A DNA stretch of 64,000 nt, from NCBI RefSeq assembly GCF_022601875.1, contig NZ_JAKVIP010000009.1, positions 95,582 through 159,581 on the forward strand. The letters are read 5' to 3'. Positions 1 to 9,126 of the stretch are shown here, piece by piece (within the stretch, counting starts at the first letter, position 1; every line of letters starts with the position of its first letter). The notes under the pieces were generated by a model, which made no database searches, was not told the origin of the DNA, and worked only from the letters and a program-made list of their open reading frames with translations. A program made the position numbers and the translations under genes. The DNA comes from Chryseobacterium sp. SSA4.19. GTDB lineage: Bacteria; Bacteroidota; Bacteroidia; Flavobacteriales; Weeksellaceae.

Positions 1-837
1 TATAGAAACCCGATTATTACAGACAAAGATGTTGTTATTGCTATTTCTCAATCCGGGGAAACTGCAGATACCATGGCCGCATTAAAACTGGCTAAAGAAA
101 AAGGAGCGTTTATCTATGGAATTTGTAACGTAGTGGATTCTTCTATTGCAAGAATTACAGATGCCGGTTCATATACACATGCCGGTCCTGAAATTGGGGT
201 GGCTTCTACAAAAGCCTTTACTGCACAGCTTACTATTCTTACTTTAATTGCATTTAAATTAGGGAAGCATAACGGAAATCTCGGAAATGCTGATTTTATG
301 AGCTTAATTGCCGAGCTTGACGCTATTCCTAAAAAAATTGAAGAGGTTTTAAGCTCTACTCATGATTTAGTTAAAGAGATAGCTAAAGACTTTATCCATA
401 CTACCAATTTCCTTTATTTGGGGAGAGGATATAACTATCCGGCCGCTCTTGAAGGTGCCTTGAAACTAAAAGAAATCTCCTATATTCATGCTGAAGGATA
501 TCCTGCTGCAGAAATGAAGCATGGGCCTATTGCTTTAATTGACGAAAATATGCCGATTGTTATCATCGCTCCAAAGAAAGGACATTATGATAAGATTGTA
601 AGCAATGTCCAAGAAATTAAAGCCAGAAAGGGGAAAGTTATTGCTGTTGTTAACAAAGGGGATACCCAGGTTAGCGATATGGCCGATTATATTATTGAGA
701 TTCCGGAAACGTCAGAATGTTTTTCACCGATTGTAGCATCAGTACCTTTACAGCTCCTGGCTTACTATATTGCTGTATACAGAGGAGCCAACGTAGATCA
801 GCCGAGAAACCTTGCAAAATCTGTAACGGTAGAATAA
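1..837 (+). CDS. glmS: Glutamine-fructose-6-phosphate aminotransferase (isomerising), 3' part
   Basis: This is the C-terminal part of GlmS, which makes glucosamine-6-phosphate from fructose-6-phosphate and glutamine, the first step towards UDP-GlcNAc for peptidoglycan and lipid A. The frame is already open at base 1, so the gene enters from the left and the N-terminal glutaminase domain lies outside the window. Two SIS sugar-isomerase domains are visible: SQSGETADT near the left edge, and YPAALEGALKLKEISYIHAE with EMKHGPIALID in the second. The ending PRNLAKSVTVE is the family's conserved tail. The gene is followed by 108 AT-rich bases and then gldK. Identification is near certain; only the missing 5' end is unknown. 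Confidence 0.97.
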   Translation, partial: YRNPIITDKDVVIAISQSGETADTMAALKLAKEKGAFIYGICNVVDSSIARITDAGSYTHAGPEIGVASTKAFTAQLTILTLIAFKLGKHNGNLGNADFMSLIAELDAIPKKIEEVLSSTHDLVKEIAKDFIHTTNFLYLGRGYNYPAALEGALKLKEISYIHAEGYPAAEMKHGPIALIDENMPIVIIAPKKGHYDKIVSNVQEIKARKGKVIAVVNKGDTQVSDMADYIIEIPETSECFSPIVASVPLQLLAYYIAVYRGANVDQPRNLAKSVTVE

Positions 838-945
838 AAATTATCTGCAAATAAAATAAATTTAGATTTCTTCCGTTATTTCAAAAAAAATCTTAAAAGT
901 TTCTTAAAAAAATTATATATTTACGGCTTAATTATAAAAATTAAC

Positions 946-2364
946 ATGAAAAGGATATTTCTTTTATTATTGTCTGCGTCGGTAGCATCGGTATCTTGTT
1001 CAGGTGGGGGAGCCTCTTCGGTAGGTAAACCGGGAACAAAAGGAGAATTGATACCTAGAGAAAAAACAAAATCATTTGTTGCAGAAAGACCATATGGAAT
1101 GGTAGCCATTCCTGCCGGATCATTTGTAGCGGGATTAACTGATCAGGATTTTACCAACAGTCCTGAGAAAGCTCAAGCAAAAACAGTTACTGTTTCCTCT
1201 TTCTTCATGGATGAAGCAGAAACTACGAATGCAGAATACAGGGTATTTATCAATTATGTAAGAGATTCTATTGCCAGAACTTTACTTGCTGAAGCTGCCG
1301 GAGAAGGTGGAGAAGGTAAAGGAAGAGGGACAAGCATCGGAGATTACGCATACCTTGCCCAAAAAGAAGAAAACTTAACACCTTATCAGGAATATCTTGA
1401 AGCACAGGGCGGCGGAGATGAAACAACCTTCGATCCTACAAAGAAAATTGACTGGAAAGTTCCATTGCATTGGAATACCTCTAAATATCCGGATGTAGAA
1501 TATGCAGAAGTTTTAGAATCAATGTATTTACCGGCTTCTTCAAGAGTAAGTAATGAAAGAATCCTTGATGTTAGCAAGCTTAAATATACATACCGTTGGG
1601 GGGATATGGATGTGGCTCTTGCTGAAAATGAAAGAGGCGTAAACTATCTTAGAAGCGAAAGTATCGCCATCTATCCGGATACTACGGTTTGGGTTAAAGA
1701 TTTCCACTTTGCATACAACGAGCCATTATTTGAACAGTATTTCTGGCATAAAGCATACAAAGACTATCCTGTAGTGGGAGTAACCTGGGATCAGGCGAGG
1801 GCGTACTGTAACTTCAGATCTAAATTAAAATCTGATTATAACGAAAGCTTAAAAAGAAGAAAACAAAGACCATTGCAATTCAGACTTCCTACAGAAATCG
1901 AATGGGAATATGCTGCAAGAGGAGGAATGGAAAATGCTACGTATCCTTGGGGAGGACCTTATTTAATGGATGACAGAGGTTGTTATCTTGCAAACTTCAA
2001 GCCGAAAAGAGGGAACTATATGGAAGATGACAAAAAAGGGACTTATACATATACGGCTCCGGTAAAGAAATTTAAGAAAAACGGATTTGGATTATTTGAT
2101 ATGGCCGGTAATGTTTCTGAGTGGACAGAATCTGCATACAACAATTCTTCATATGGTTTTTCATCTACTCTGAACCCTTCTACCAAAGACAAAGCTGACG
2201 ACAAAAGATCTGTAAGAGGAGGATCTTGGAAAGATGTGGGCTATATGTTAATGACCGGTGCTAGAGATTGGGAAAGAAAAGATTCAGCGAGAAGTTATAT
2301 CGGATTCAGAACCGTACAAGACATTCCTGAAGCAGCTGTTAAACCAAGAAGAGTTAACAGATAA
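946..2364 (+). CDS. gldK: Gliding motility / T9SS lipoprotein GldK
   Basis: GldK is an outer-membrane lipoprotein of the type IX secretion system; with GldN it forms the periplasmic ring below the outer membrane. The 472-residue product starts with a lipoprotein signal (MKRIFLLLLSASVASVSC, Cys18 lipidated). A formylglycine-generating-enzyme-like (SUMF1/FGE) fold follows: GMVAIPAGSFVAG near residue 50, RLPTEIEWEYAARGG in the middle, GLFDMAGNVSEWT and SVRGGSWKD near the end. The family uses this fold structurally. It is the first gene of gldK-L-M-N, all on one strand with 16-60 base gaps. A weak TATATTTA box lies at about 916-923. Confidence 0.96.
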   Translation: MKRIFLLLLSASVASVSCSGGGASSVGKPGTKGELIPREKTKSFVAERPYGMVAIPAGSFVAGLTDQDFTNSPEKAQAKTVTVSSFFMDEAETTNAEYRVFINYVRDSIARTLLAEAAGEGGEGKGRGTSIGDYAYLAQKEENLTPYQEYLEAQGGGDETTFDPTKKIDWKVPLHWNTSKYPDVEYAEVLESMYLPASSRVSNERILDVSKLKYTYRWGDMDVALAENERGVNYLRSESIAIYPDTTVWVKDFHFAYNEPLFEQYFWHKAYKDYPVVGVTWDQARAYCNFRSKLKSDYNESLKRRKQRPLQFRLPTEIEWEYAARGGMENATYPWGGPYLMDDRGCYLANFKPKRGNYMEDDKKGTYTYTAPVKKFKKNGFGLFDMAGNVSEWTESAYNNSSYGFSSTLNPSTKDKADDKRSVRGGSWKDVGYMLMTGARDWERKDSARSYIGFRTVQDIPEAAVKPRRVNR

Positions 2365-2419
2365 TTCAATCGTACACTTTCAATACAATTTAATTTAACA
2401 CTAAAAAAAACTAACTTAT

Positions 2420-3109
2420 ATGTTTAAGACAAAAGATGCATGGATGAACTTCTTTTATTCATTCGGTGCTGCCATTGTAATTCTTGGAGCTTGGCTAAAA
2501 ATTACTCACATTACTTTAGGGCCAATCAACGGTAATATCGCACTTACGGTAGGGCTTATTACAGAAGCAATCATCTTCATCATTTTCGCTTTCGACCCGC
2601 CAAAATCAGAAGAGTCTTATGCTTGGGAAAACGTATATCCTGAATTATTGGATAAACACGCCAATCCAAATCCACTACATTCAAATACATCTAAAAATGT
2701 TTCGGCTCAGTTTGCTGAATTGGAAAATTCACTTTCATCCAAATTAGACAAAATGCTTGCGGATGCTAAACTTGATGTTCAGTTATTTGACAGATTAAGA
2801 ACCGGAATCGATAAATTCTCAAACTCAGTAGATCAGATTAATCAGACCGTTGATGTGTCAGCTTCTACTCATAAATATAACGAACAATTAAATAAAGCTG
2901 CCCAGCATATGGAAAGCATGAATGCCTTATATGCAATGCAGTTGGAAAACGGACAAAGACAGTCTGAATTTGCTAAGAAGTATGTACAGGATATGCAGAA
3001 ATCTGCTGAACATTCAGAAAAGTTCAACCAAGAATTACAAGGATTAACATCAAACTTAAATAATTTAAACAGAGTTTATGGCGGTATGTTAACTGCTATG
3101 AAGTCTTAA
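2420..3109 (+). CDS. gldL: T9SS / gliding motor protein GldL
   Basis: GldL is the inner-membrane stator-like subunit that, with GldM, uses the proton gradient to power type IX secretion and gliding. The 229-residue protein has two N-terminal membrane segments (about residues 9-30 and 36-57, with FGAAIVILGAWLKITHI and LTVGLITEAIIFIIFAF). The rest is a long cytoplasmic, coiled-coil-rich region. It starts 55 bases after gldK. The MFKTKDAWMNFFYSFGAA start is typical of the family. Confidence 0.95.
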   Translation: MFKTKDAWMNFFYSFGAAIVILGAWLKITHITLGPINGNIALTVGLITEAIIFIIFAFDPPKSEESYAWENVYPELLDKHANPNPLHSNTSKNVSAQFAELENSLSSKLDKMLADAKLDVQLFDRLRTGIDKFSNSVDQINQTVDVSASTHKYNEQLNKAAQHMESMNALYAMQLENGQRQSEFAKKYVQDMQKSAEHSEKFNQELQGLTSNLNNLNRVYGGMLTAMKS

Positions 3110-3169
3110 TTCCTAACCATTTCTATATTTAACAACTTAATTAAAAATTAAACAAACAAAGAAAAGAGA

Positions 3170-4759
3170 ATGGCACAAGGAAAACAGACCCCTCGTCAGA
3201 AGATGATCAACCTGATGTATTTGGTGTTCATCGCGATGATGGCCCTAAATATTGATGCAGAAATCATCAGATCATATTATGATTCTACTAAAGCTCTTAA
3301 TGAGACAAGAAGGTTAACGGAGAGAAAGAATGAAAGGATTTTTGAAAAAACCCTTGAAGCAAAAGCTCAGCAGGTACCTGACACATATGCTCAGCCTTGG
3401 GCACAATATCAGGTTTTAAGAGACAAGATTAACGTATTGGTTGGATCTGCTCAGACCATTAAAGACCAGCTAAAAAAGAAATCAGAATTTCACGAGAAAG
3501 ATGCAGCAGGAAAGGATATTGATGTAAGCGAGAACTTTGCTGCATTAAATAACAATGAAGCAACCACGGAATATTTCTTCAAAGAAGGCGATGAAAATAC
3601 CCCTTCAAAAGGAGCTTTGGATTTAAAAGCTAAAATTGATGATGTAAGAAATTATATTAATACAACTTTTGGGAACAATCCTCAGTTAAAAGATTTAGTG
3701 GAAAGAGCCAACAAGTCTTTAATTGCGGAATATCCTAAAGGAAAATCTCCTAACGAGAAAACATGGTTCCAGAATAAATTCTATCACCAGCCACTCATTG
3801 CTGCGATTTCTAACCTAGAGATCATTCAGAATGATGCGAGAAATGTGCAGTCTGATGCATTGGCATTAATGTTACAGGAAAAAGTGGATGCCAGCATTAA
3901 ATTTACAAGCTATGAAGCTATTGTTTCTGCGCCTGTAGATGTAGTTTCCGGTAAGCCTGCAGAAGCTGTGATTATGTTAGGGAATTATTCTAACAGCAAC
4001 AAGATTTCAATGTCCGGCGTAAGCAGACAGGAAAATGGAAAAGGATATGCTTCATTGAATACAAATGGAATTGGAGAGCGTACTTTAAGCGGAAATATTA
4101 CTTTAACAGATGCTACAGGTAAGGCTCAAAACTTCCCTTTCACGCATACCTATAATGTAATTGCGGGTCCTCAGGAAGTGAAGCTTCAGAAAGGATTATT
4201 GCTTTCTGCTGATAAAATGAATGTAATGTATAGAGGACTTAATAACCCTGTTTCAGGTTCTATCTTAGGTGCTGATAATGCTAAACTTTCATTATCTGCT
4301 CCGGGAGCGACTGTGAAGAGTACAGGTCCTGGTAAGTGGGATGTTAAACCGGGTGCAGGAAATGTTCTTAAAATTACATTATCAGGAACAGATCCTTATG
4401 GAAAGTCTATTTCTCAGGTATTTGAATACAGGATTAAAAATGTACCTCCACCACAAGGTCAGATCAGAGGTAAAAATATTTTACCGATGCCTGCAACTTC
4501 TGTAGAGAATCAATCACTTTCTGCGGTAATTCCTGACTTCGACTTCCCGGTATCTTTCAATGTCACTTCATTCATGGTGAGAGTACCTGGTAGAGCAGCA
4601 TTACAGATTCAGGGTAATTCCTTGCAAGGTGCAGCTGGAATGTTGAGAAACTTAAGACCTGGAGACGGAGTATATATCTTTGATATCAAAGCAACCGCTA
4701 CTGGTTTAGGAGATCAGAAAATTGGAAATATCTCACCTGTATTAATTAATATCCAATAA
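3170..4759 (+). CDS. gldM: T9SS / gliding motor protein GldM
   Basis: GldM spans the periplasm from the GldL motor in the inner membrane to the GldKN ring. The 529-residue product has the family's N-terminus (MAQGKQTPRQKMINLMYLVF), a single membrane helix at about residues 14-32, a helical domain to about residue 220, then repeated beta-sandwich domains (for example VSAPVDVVSGKPAEAVIMLG) ending in SPVLINIQ. Length matches the usual 510-530 residues. It lies between gldL (60-base gap) and gldN (16-base gap), so it is almost certainly co-transcribed with them. Confidence 0.96.
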   Translation: MAQGKQTPRQKMINLMYLVFIAMMALNIDAEIIRSYYDSTKALNETRRLTERKNERIFEKTLEAKAQQVPDTYAQPWAQYQVLRDKINVLVGSAQTIKDQLKKKSEFHEKDAAGKDIDVSENFAALNNNEATTEYFFKEGDENTPSKGALDLKAKIDDVRNYINTTFGNNPQLKDLVERANKSLIAEYPKGKSPNEKTWFQNKFYHQPLIAAISNLEIIQNDARNVQSDALALMLQEKVDASIKFTSYEAIVSAPVDVVSGKPAEAVIMLGNYSNSNKISMSGVSRQENGKGYASLNTNGIGERTLSGNITLTDATGKAQNFPFTHTYNVIAGPQEVKLQKGLLLSADKMNVMYRGLNNPVSGSILGADNAKLSLSAPGATVKSTGPGKWDVKPGAGNVLKITLSGTDPYGKSISQVFEYRIKNVPPPQGQIRGKNILPMPATSVENQSLSAVIPDFDFPVSFNVTSFMVRVPGRAALQIQGNSLQGAAGMLRNLRPGDGVYIFDIKATATGLGDQKIGNISPVLINIQ

Positions 4760-4775
4760 AACTAATTAGAGCATT

Positions 4776-5714
4776 ATGAAAAAATATATTAGCAGTTTTT
4801 TAGTATTGGTTTCGGGGTTTGCATTTTCCCAGACTATACTGAATGCTTCTTCTCCGGAAGAGTTCAGAAAAATGAGAGCTGAGAACAAAATGAAAGTAGG
4901 AGATACGATTATTGACAAAAAAGTAAAGCCTTTGGAATACGGATTTGTTGATGAGAAAGATATCCTTAAAAGTATGTTTGTCTGGGAAGTGATTGATATG
5001 AATGACAAAATCAATCAGCCTTTCTATTATAACAATCCTGACGGATTATTAGCTACAGAAACAAAATCTTTATACAAGCTTTTACTTGACGGAGCAATGA
5101 ACGGTGACATCAAGGAAGTTTACGATGATGAAAACTTTGTTACAAAACTTACGCCTCAGCAGATCAAAGACAGATTAGTAAGTGTGCGTGTTGATGATGA
5201 AGCTGTAAATATCTTGAACAGTGGACGTCAGTTGACTGAGCAGGAGAAAAAAGAACTTACTGACATTTATGAAACAACTACGGATAAGGTAAGAGTTTTG
5301 AAAGTTTTCGGTATGTGGTTCATTGATAAAAGAGATGGGCAATTAAAATACAGACCATTAGGTATTGCAGCAATGGGGCCGGATCCGCAAATGATCGGTA
5401 GAGTAGGTCCTGATGGACAGCCGATTGAAGGAGCCAATGATTTAATTGACCTTTTCTGGGTATATTATCCTAATGCGAGAGATATTTTGGCAAACAATTA
5501 TGTTTATAACAGAAAAAATACCTCAGCAGATTTATCTTTTGATGATTTAATCAATGCAAGAAGATTTTCTTCTGTAATCTTTAAATCTTCTACAGGAATG
5601 GGTGATGGTGTAATTAAAGACTATATCCCGAGAGACTCTGAAGAACAGATGGAAGAAAGCGACAGAATCAAGGCGCAGATCCTTCAAATGGAAAACGATA
5701 TGTGGAATTACTAA
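4776..5714 (+). CDS. gldN: T9SS / gliding motility protein GldN
   Basis: GldN partners GldK in the periplasmic ring of the type IX secretion machine. The 312-residue product begins with a Sec signal peptide (MKKYISSFLVLVSGFAFSQT, cleavage probably after residue 18), has no lipobox, and continues into the GldN domain (VWEVIDMNDKINQPFYYN, YEFTTDKVR-type region, VFGMWFIDKRDGQLKYRPLG). It starts 16 bases after gldM and closes the cluster; a strong terminator follows at 5736-5766. gldJ, which sits beside gldK in some genomes, is not seen here. Confidence 0.95.
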   Translation: MKKYISSFLVLVSGFAFSQTILNASSPEEFRKMRAENKMKVGDTIIDKKVKPLEYGFVDEKDILKSMFVWEVIDMNDKINQPFYYNNPDGLLATETKSLYKLLLDGAMNGDIKEVYDDENFVTKLTPQQIKDRLVSVRVDDEAVNILNSGRQLTEQEKKELTDIYETTTDKVRVLKVFGMWFIDKRDGQLKYRPLGIAAMGPDPQMIGRVGPDGQPIEGANDLIDLFWVYYPNARDILANNYVYNRKNTSADLSFDDLINARRFSSVIFKSSTGMGDGVIKDYIPRDSEEQMEESDRIKAQILQMENDMWNY

Positions 5715-5735
5715 ATTTCACTTGATAATTATAGA

Positions 5736-5766
5736 AAACCTGAGTACTTTTACTCAGGTTTTTTTA
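5736..5766 (+). terminator. Strong intrinsic terminator after gldN
   Basis: An 11-base stem (AACCTGAGTA pairing with TACTCAGGTT around a short loop) is followed by a run of seven T. It closes the gldKLMN unit. The T-run ends only two or three bases before the next start codon at 5769. Confidence 0.9.
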
Positions 5767-5768
5767 TT

Positions 5769-6803
5769 ATGGAATATGTAGATTATATTATCGTAGGAGA
5801 CGGATATGCATCGCTTTTTTTTGCACATCAGCTGATCATGAATAACAAATCATTTGTTGTTTTTTCAGAAAAGAAGAAAAGTGCATCCCAGGTTTCGGCA
5901 GGAATTATCAATCCTGTCGTGCTTAAAAAATTCACGACCTTCTGGAAAGCTCAGGAACAGATTGATTTTTTAAAAAAGTCACTGAAAGAAATTGAAGGGT
6001 ATACAGGTGAAAATTATCTCATTGATGCTCCGGTACACAGGATTTTTCATGATGAAAATGAACAAAGGCTTTGGCTTAAAAAATCAGAGAATGAAGAACT
6101 CGGTCATTTTTTAGATAAAAATTTCAGTTCATTAAATGTTGTGAAAAACGAGTTTCATTCAGGAAAGGTAAATCAATCAGCGAGACTCGATGTTAGTGGA
6201 TTTTTCAGGGGTTTATTTGATTTTTTAGAGATCAGACAGCATATCGTTAAAGAAAAGTTTGATTTTTATGAAATCAACACGGAAAATTCTGTTTATAAAA
6301 AATTTAAATTTAAAAATATCGTATTTTGCGAGGGTATCGGGGTAAAAGAAAATCCCTTCTTTTCAGATATTCCACTACAGCCTAATAAAGGACATCATAT
6401 AAAAGTCTCTCTTTCCAAAATACTTTCTGAAGATATTACTATTAAGAAAAAACATTTTTTATTTCCTGTATCAAATGGATTATATTTTTATGGCGGAACA
6501 TATGACCGGGAACAGCTTCATCATCAGATTGATGATTCGGCGGTAGAACAGCTTACAAAAGGCTTATCCGAGTTCTATCCGTATGACTTTGACATTGCTG
6601 AAGTGAATTTCGGATTCAGGCCAACCGTAAAAGACAGGAGGCCTATTATCGGAAGACACGCTGTACATAAGAATTTTTATGTCTTCAATGGTCTGGGAGC
6701 AAGAGGAATTCTGAACGGATGCTATTTTTCCAAAAGCCTGTATGATTGTATCGAAGAAAATATCCCGTTGCATAAAGAAGTCTCCATTGAAAGATTTTCG
6801 TGA
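5769..6803 (+). CDS. FAD-dependent oxidoreductase (DAO family)
   Basis: This 344-residue protein is a cytoplasmic flavoprotein of the D-amino-acid oxidase/glycine oxidase fold; the substrate is not known. The dinucleotide-binding strand is at the very N-terminus (YIIVGDGYAS, residues 6-15). A typical DAO C-terminal motif follows (FGFRPTVKDRRPIIGRH, then FNGLGARGILN, residues about 275-318). The FAD motif so close to the start fixes the start at 5769, which is unusual because the start lies directly against the gldN terminator. The gene follows gldN but is not known to act in gliding. Confidence 0.85.
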   Translation: MEYVDYIIVGDGYASLFFAHQLIMNNKSFVVFSEKKKSASQVSAGIINPVVLKKFTTFWKAQEQIDFLKKSLKEIEGYTGENYLIDAPVHRIFHDENEQRLWLKKSENEELGHFLDKNFSSLNVVKNEFHSGKVNQSARLDVSGFFRGLFDFLEIRQHIVKEKFDFYEINTENSVYKKFKFKNIVFCEGIGVKENPFFSDIPLQPNKGHHIKVSLSKILSEDITIKKKHFLFPVSNGLYFYGGTYDREQLHHQIDDSAVEQLTKGLSEFYPYDFDIAEVNFGFRPTVKDRRPIIGRHAVHKNFYVFNGLGARGILNGCYFSKSLYDCIEENIPLHKEVSIERFS

Positions 6804-6901
6804 AATTTTATTTTCTGAAAGTTTAAAAAGGCAAATAGGATTACGATCATATTGAAGGTTATGAAAATTTCTTATATTGAAAGGTATAGAATAATAAACT
6901 C

Positions 6902-7162
6902 ATGAACGAAAATGTACTGGGCATTATAGCAGGAGTTCTTACTTCGGTTTCAATGATCCCGCAGCTTGTAAAGGTGATTAAAAATAAAAATGCAGAGGAT
7001 CTTTCATGGATGATGATTATGGTCCTTATTTCGGGGCTTTCTCTGTGGGTATGGTACGGATTTATAAAAGAAGAGCTTCCGATTATCCTTTCAAATGCTT
7101 TTGCTGTTATGGTTAATATTACCTTGTTGACGTGCTGTATAATTTTTAGAAAGAAATCATAA
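6902..7162 (+). CDS. SemiSWEET-like PQ-loop small membrane transporter
   Basis: An 86-residue protein with three hydrophobic helices and a PQ motif at residues 20-21 (SMIPQLVKVIKNKNAEDLSW). This is the layout of bacterial SemiSWEETs, half-size sugar transporters that work as dimers. Length and the LSW after the loop agree with the family. The transported sugar cannot be read from sequence. It stands alone, with a hairpin at 7172-7200 just after it and lipoprotein genes converging from the right. Confidence 0.82.
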   Translation: MNENVLGIIAGVLTSVSMIPQLVKVIKNKNAEDLSWMMIMVLISGLSLWVWYGFIKEELPIILSNAFAVMVNITLLTCCIIFRKKS

Positions 7163-7171
7163 CATAAAAAC

Positions 7172-7200
7172 GAACACTTCTGTAAGTTACAGAAGTGCTC
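7172..7200. terminator. Hairpin between convergent genes
   Basis: A perfect 12-13 base stem (CACTTCTGTAA/TTACAGAAGTG with flanking pairs) lies between the SemiSWEET gene and the leftward META-domain gene. Neither side carries a long T-run, so it may serve both directions weakly. Confidence 0.6.
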
Positions 7201-7234
7201 TCATTTATAGTGATGTGTTTATTAAATGAACCGG

Positions 7235-7678
7235 TTATCTTAAAACAAATTTTGCCAGAGGTGCCATTTTTGCTTTGTTAAGAGTCAGTATATTTCCGTT
7301 TACAGAATAATTATCTGCAGCAAGGAGAGCCTGAACAAAAGAGCGTTCGGTTTCAAGATCATCACAGGCAATCATGGTAGACATTCCCTGATTAAATTTA
7401 ATGCGCATGACATTTGATTTAAGTTCATAGGTTCCGCCTACACCATTGAAGCCTCCATGTCCTTCGTATCTCATATCCGAAGTGTTGAGTTTGAAATACG
7501 GATTGGCTTCAGGATTTTTAAGAGTAATAGGCTGCCCGTTGAGTTCGGTTAGCTTCCATGTTTTTCCAGTAATATCAACAACATTCTGCGTTGAATCAGA
7601 AACAGCCGGTTTACTGATGCATGAAATAATAAATGCCATAGTGACAATTGAATAGCAGAAGATGATAGTTTTTTTCAT
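7235..7678 (-). CDS. META-domain (HslJ-like) lipoprotein
   Basis: A 147-residue probable lipoprotein: signal peptide MKKTIIFCYSIVTMAFIISC with Cys20 as the lipidation site. The rest is a META domain as in HslJ: GKTWKLTELNGQPI, then GFNGVGGTYELKSNVMRIKF, and MIACDDLETERSFVQAL. HslJ-like proteins are envelope stress proteins of unclear biochemistry. It lies 23 bases downstream of the next leftward lipoprotein gene and probably shares its transcript. Confidence 0.82.
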   Translation of the reverse strand: MKKTIIFCYSIVTMAFIISCISKPAVSDSTQNVVDITGKTWKLTELNGQPITLKNPEANPYFKLNTSDMRYEGHGGFNGVGGTYELKSNVMRIKFNQGMSTMIACDDLETERSFVQALLAADNYSVNGNILTLNKAKMAPLAKFVLR

Positions 7679-7701
7679 AAAGTATCAGATATATTATGAG
7701 A

Positions 7702-8100
7702 TTAATAAGAAGCCATTTTCGTGCCTACAGACGATTTATTCTTTTTATGATGGAACAGAACCATATTATAACCTTTTCTTAGGAATGTAATATCCCCATT
7801 GATATCAGAATATTGATAGTCTGCATCTCCGGCAGTATATTCGGGAAGTTCATCATTCTTTTTAAGAGCATAAGACTTACCGTTCAGATGAATGGTTATC
7901 GTATTTTGAGTTTCATTGACCGCTACTTCCAGTTGATCTCCGAATTCATCGGTGTAGATGTCTTTTACAATCTTATCAGGATCAGTATCTTCAACTGCTG
8001 TTACATTTTGTAAATCGATTTCTTCTTCCTTTACCGGATGTTTACATGAGTTTGCCATTAAAAGGATAAGAGTAATGAAAATAGGGAATAACTTTTTCAT
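7702..8100 (-). CDS. Small lipoprotein of unknown function
   Basis: A 132-residue product with a lipoprotein signal (MKKLFPIFITLILLMANSC, Cys19). An acidic stretch follows, then a beta-rich region (QNTITIHLNGKSYALKK, ITFLRKGYNMVLFHHKK) that could be a small sheet domain; the tail is basic. I do not recognise a named family. It is upstream of the META-domain gene on the same strand and probably forms an operon with it. Confidence 0.7.
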   Translation of the reverse strand: MKKLFPIFITLILLMANSCKHPVKEEEIDLQNVTAVEDTDPDKIVKDIYTDEFGDQLEVAVNETQNTITIHLNGKSYALKKNDELPEYTAGDADYQYSDINGDITFLRKGYNMVLFHHKKNKSSVGTKMASY

Positions 8101-8576
8101 AGCATAATTTGGAATTGCATTTAATATTAGGTGATATGGTTGTATAAATTTACATTTATTATTTGAATAATATGTTAATTTTACATAAATTAATTAAAAA
8201 TTATTAATCATAATCGGAAAATTAAAATACATATTAGATATATGCTCGAAAAATATGTCACTAAGTGATAAACTCATAAAATTTATATTCATTAATCAGG
8301 TTATAGAGATTGAAATGCAAAAGAAATTAATATTATGAATACTTAACACTTTTATATTCGATTCCAATGTTTCCTGTGGTATCAAATTTAATACCAAACT
8401 TTAAAATAAATGAATTTTTACTTTGTAAATTATTGGTTTTTATAAATTTAGACATTTTTTGATACGGATGTTATCCTGTTATTATACAATCTTCAGTTTA
8501 TTTAAATAAATGTTAAATATTGTTAATGTCTTATACAAAATTTGTTATGAAGTTGAAACGTAATCCAACTTAGAAC
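8101..8576. other. AT-rich intergenic region, no gene seen
   Basis: About 475 bases between divergent genes, very AT-rich. I see no open frame of note. A short perfect palindrome, TCACTaAGTGA, is at 8258-8268 and could be an operator. The promoters of the leftward lipoprotein pair should lie near 8110-8190, where a TAAATTTA variant of the -7 box is seen on the minus strand. Confidence 0.5.
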
Positions 8577-8584
8577 TACATTTG
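8577..8584 (+). promoter_or_regulatory. TAnnTTTG -7 box upstream of 8594 gene
   Basis: TACATTTG matches the Bacteroidota -7 consensus; a TTG lies 21 bases upstream. If used, transcription would begin only a few bases before the ATG at 8594, giving an almost leaderless mRNA. Confidence 0.5.
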
Positions 8585-8593
8585 CCATGATAA

Positions 8594-8986
8594 ATGAGAA
8601 ACTATATAACATATTTTTTGACGGGCCTTTTTCTGCTGTTTGTAGTAGAAAGCAGAATCGATGTCAGAACATTGAAAAATGATTATCTAAACCATACTTC
8701 TCAGAACCTTCCTAAAAAAGCAAACCGTTTAAACCAGACGAGCGAAAAAGTTTCAATCCGCCAGCCTATTGATGATGCGGGAAATACAAGTTCATTGGAA
8801 CTTATGGAAGATGATTTCCATTTATCTGATACCGCGCAAAATATACTTCTTTTTGCCAGTGTCTTTACCCTTATCTATATTTTCGGGTTAAAAAGCTTTA
8901 AAAAATCCAGATCGGCCATAGATGGCTTGTTATTACATTTTTCTACTGTAAAGAAATTCATTCTGATCCGCTCTATCAGAATATAA
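8594..8986 (+). CDS. Small membrane protein of unknown function
   Basis: A 130-residue protein with two hydrophobic segments, at about residues 5-18 (ITYFLTGLFLLFVV) and 84-101 (NILLFASVFTLIYIFGL). They flank a polar region of about 60 residues, and the C-terminus is basic. No known family is recognised. It is 140 bases upstream of the RND efflux operon on the same strand with no clear terminator between, so it may be co-transcribed with the pump. Confidence 0.6.
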   Translation: MRNYITYFLTGLFLLFVVESRIDVRTLKNDYLNHTSQNLPKKANRLNQTSEKVSIRQPIDDAGNTSSLELMEDDFHLSDTAQNILLFASVFTLIYIFGLKSFKKSRSAIDGLLLHFSTVKKFILIRSIRI

Positions 8987-9005
8987 ATTCAATCTTTCCG
9001 ATATG

Positions 9006-9030
9006 TTTCTACCGATTCGTTTGGTAGAAA
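9006..9030. promoter_or_regulatory. Inverted repeat upstream of RND efflux operon
   Basis: TTTCTACC and GGTAGAAA form a perfect 8-base inverted repeat with a 9-base centre, about 100 bases before the adaptor gene. No T-run follows, so it looks more like an operator or mRNA stem than a terminator. Confidence 0.4.
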
Positions 9031-9126
9031 TAATCCTGTGCTGTATGCCCGGTAATCATCATCACAGTCATCCCTATTTTACCACTTCCTACTAAAACAT
9101 TAACGATTTATATAAACTCTGTAATT

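Noticed and set aside
8258..8268. Short palindrome TCACTaAGTGA as an operator
   Set aside because: Only 11 bases, far from a recognisable promoter, and expected by chance in a region of this size; noted only in the intergenic entry.
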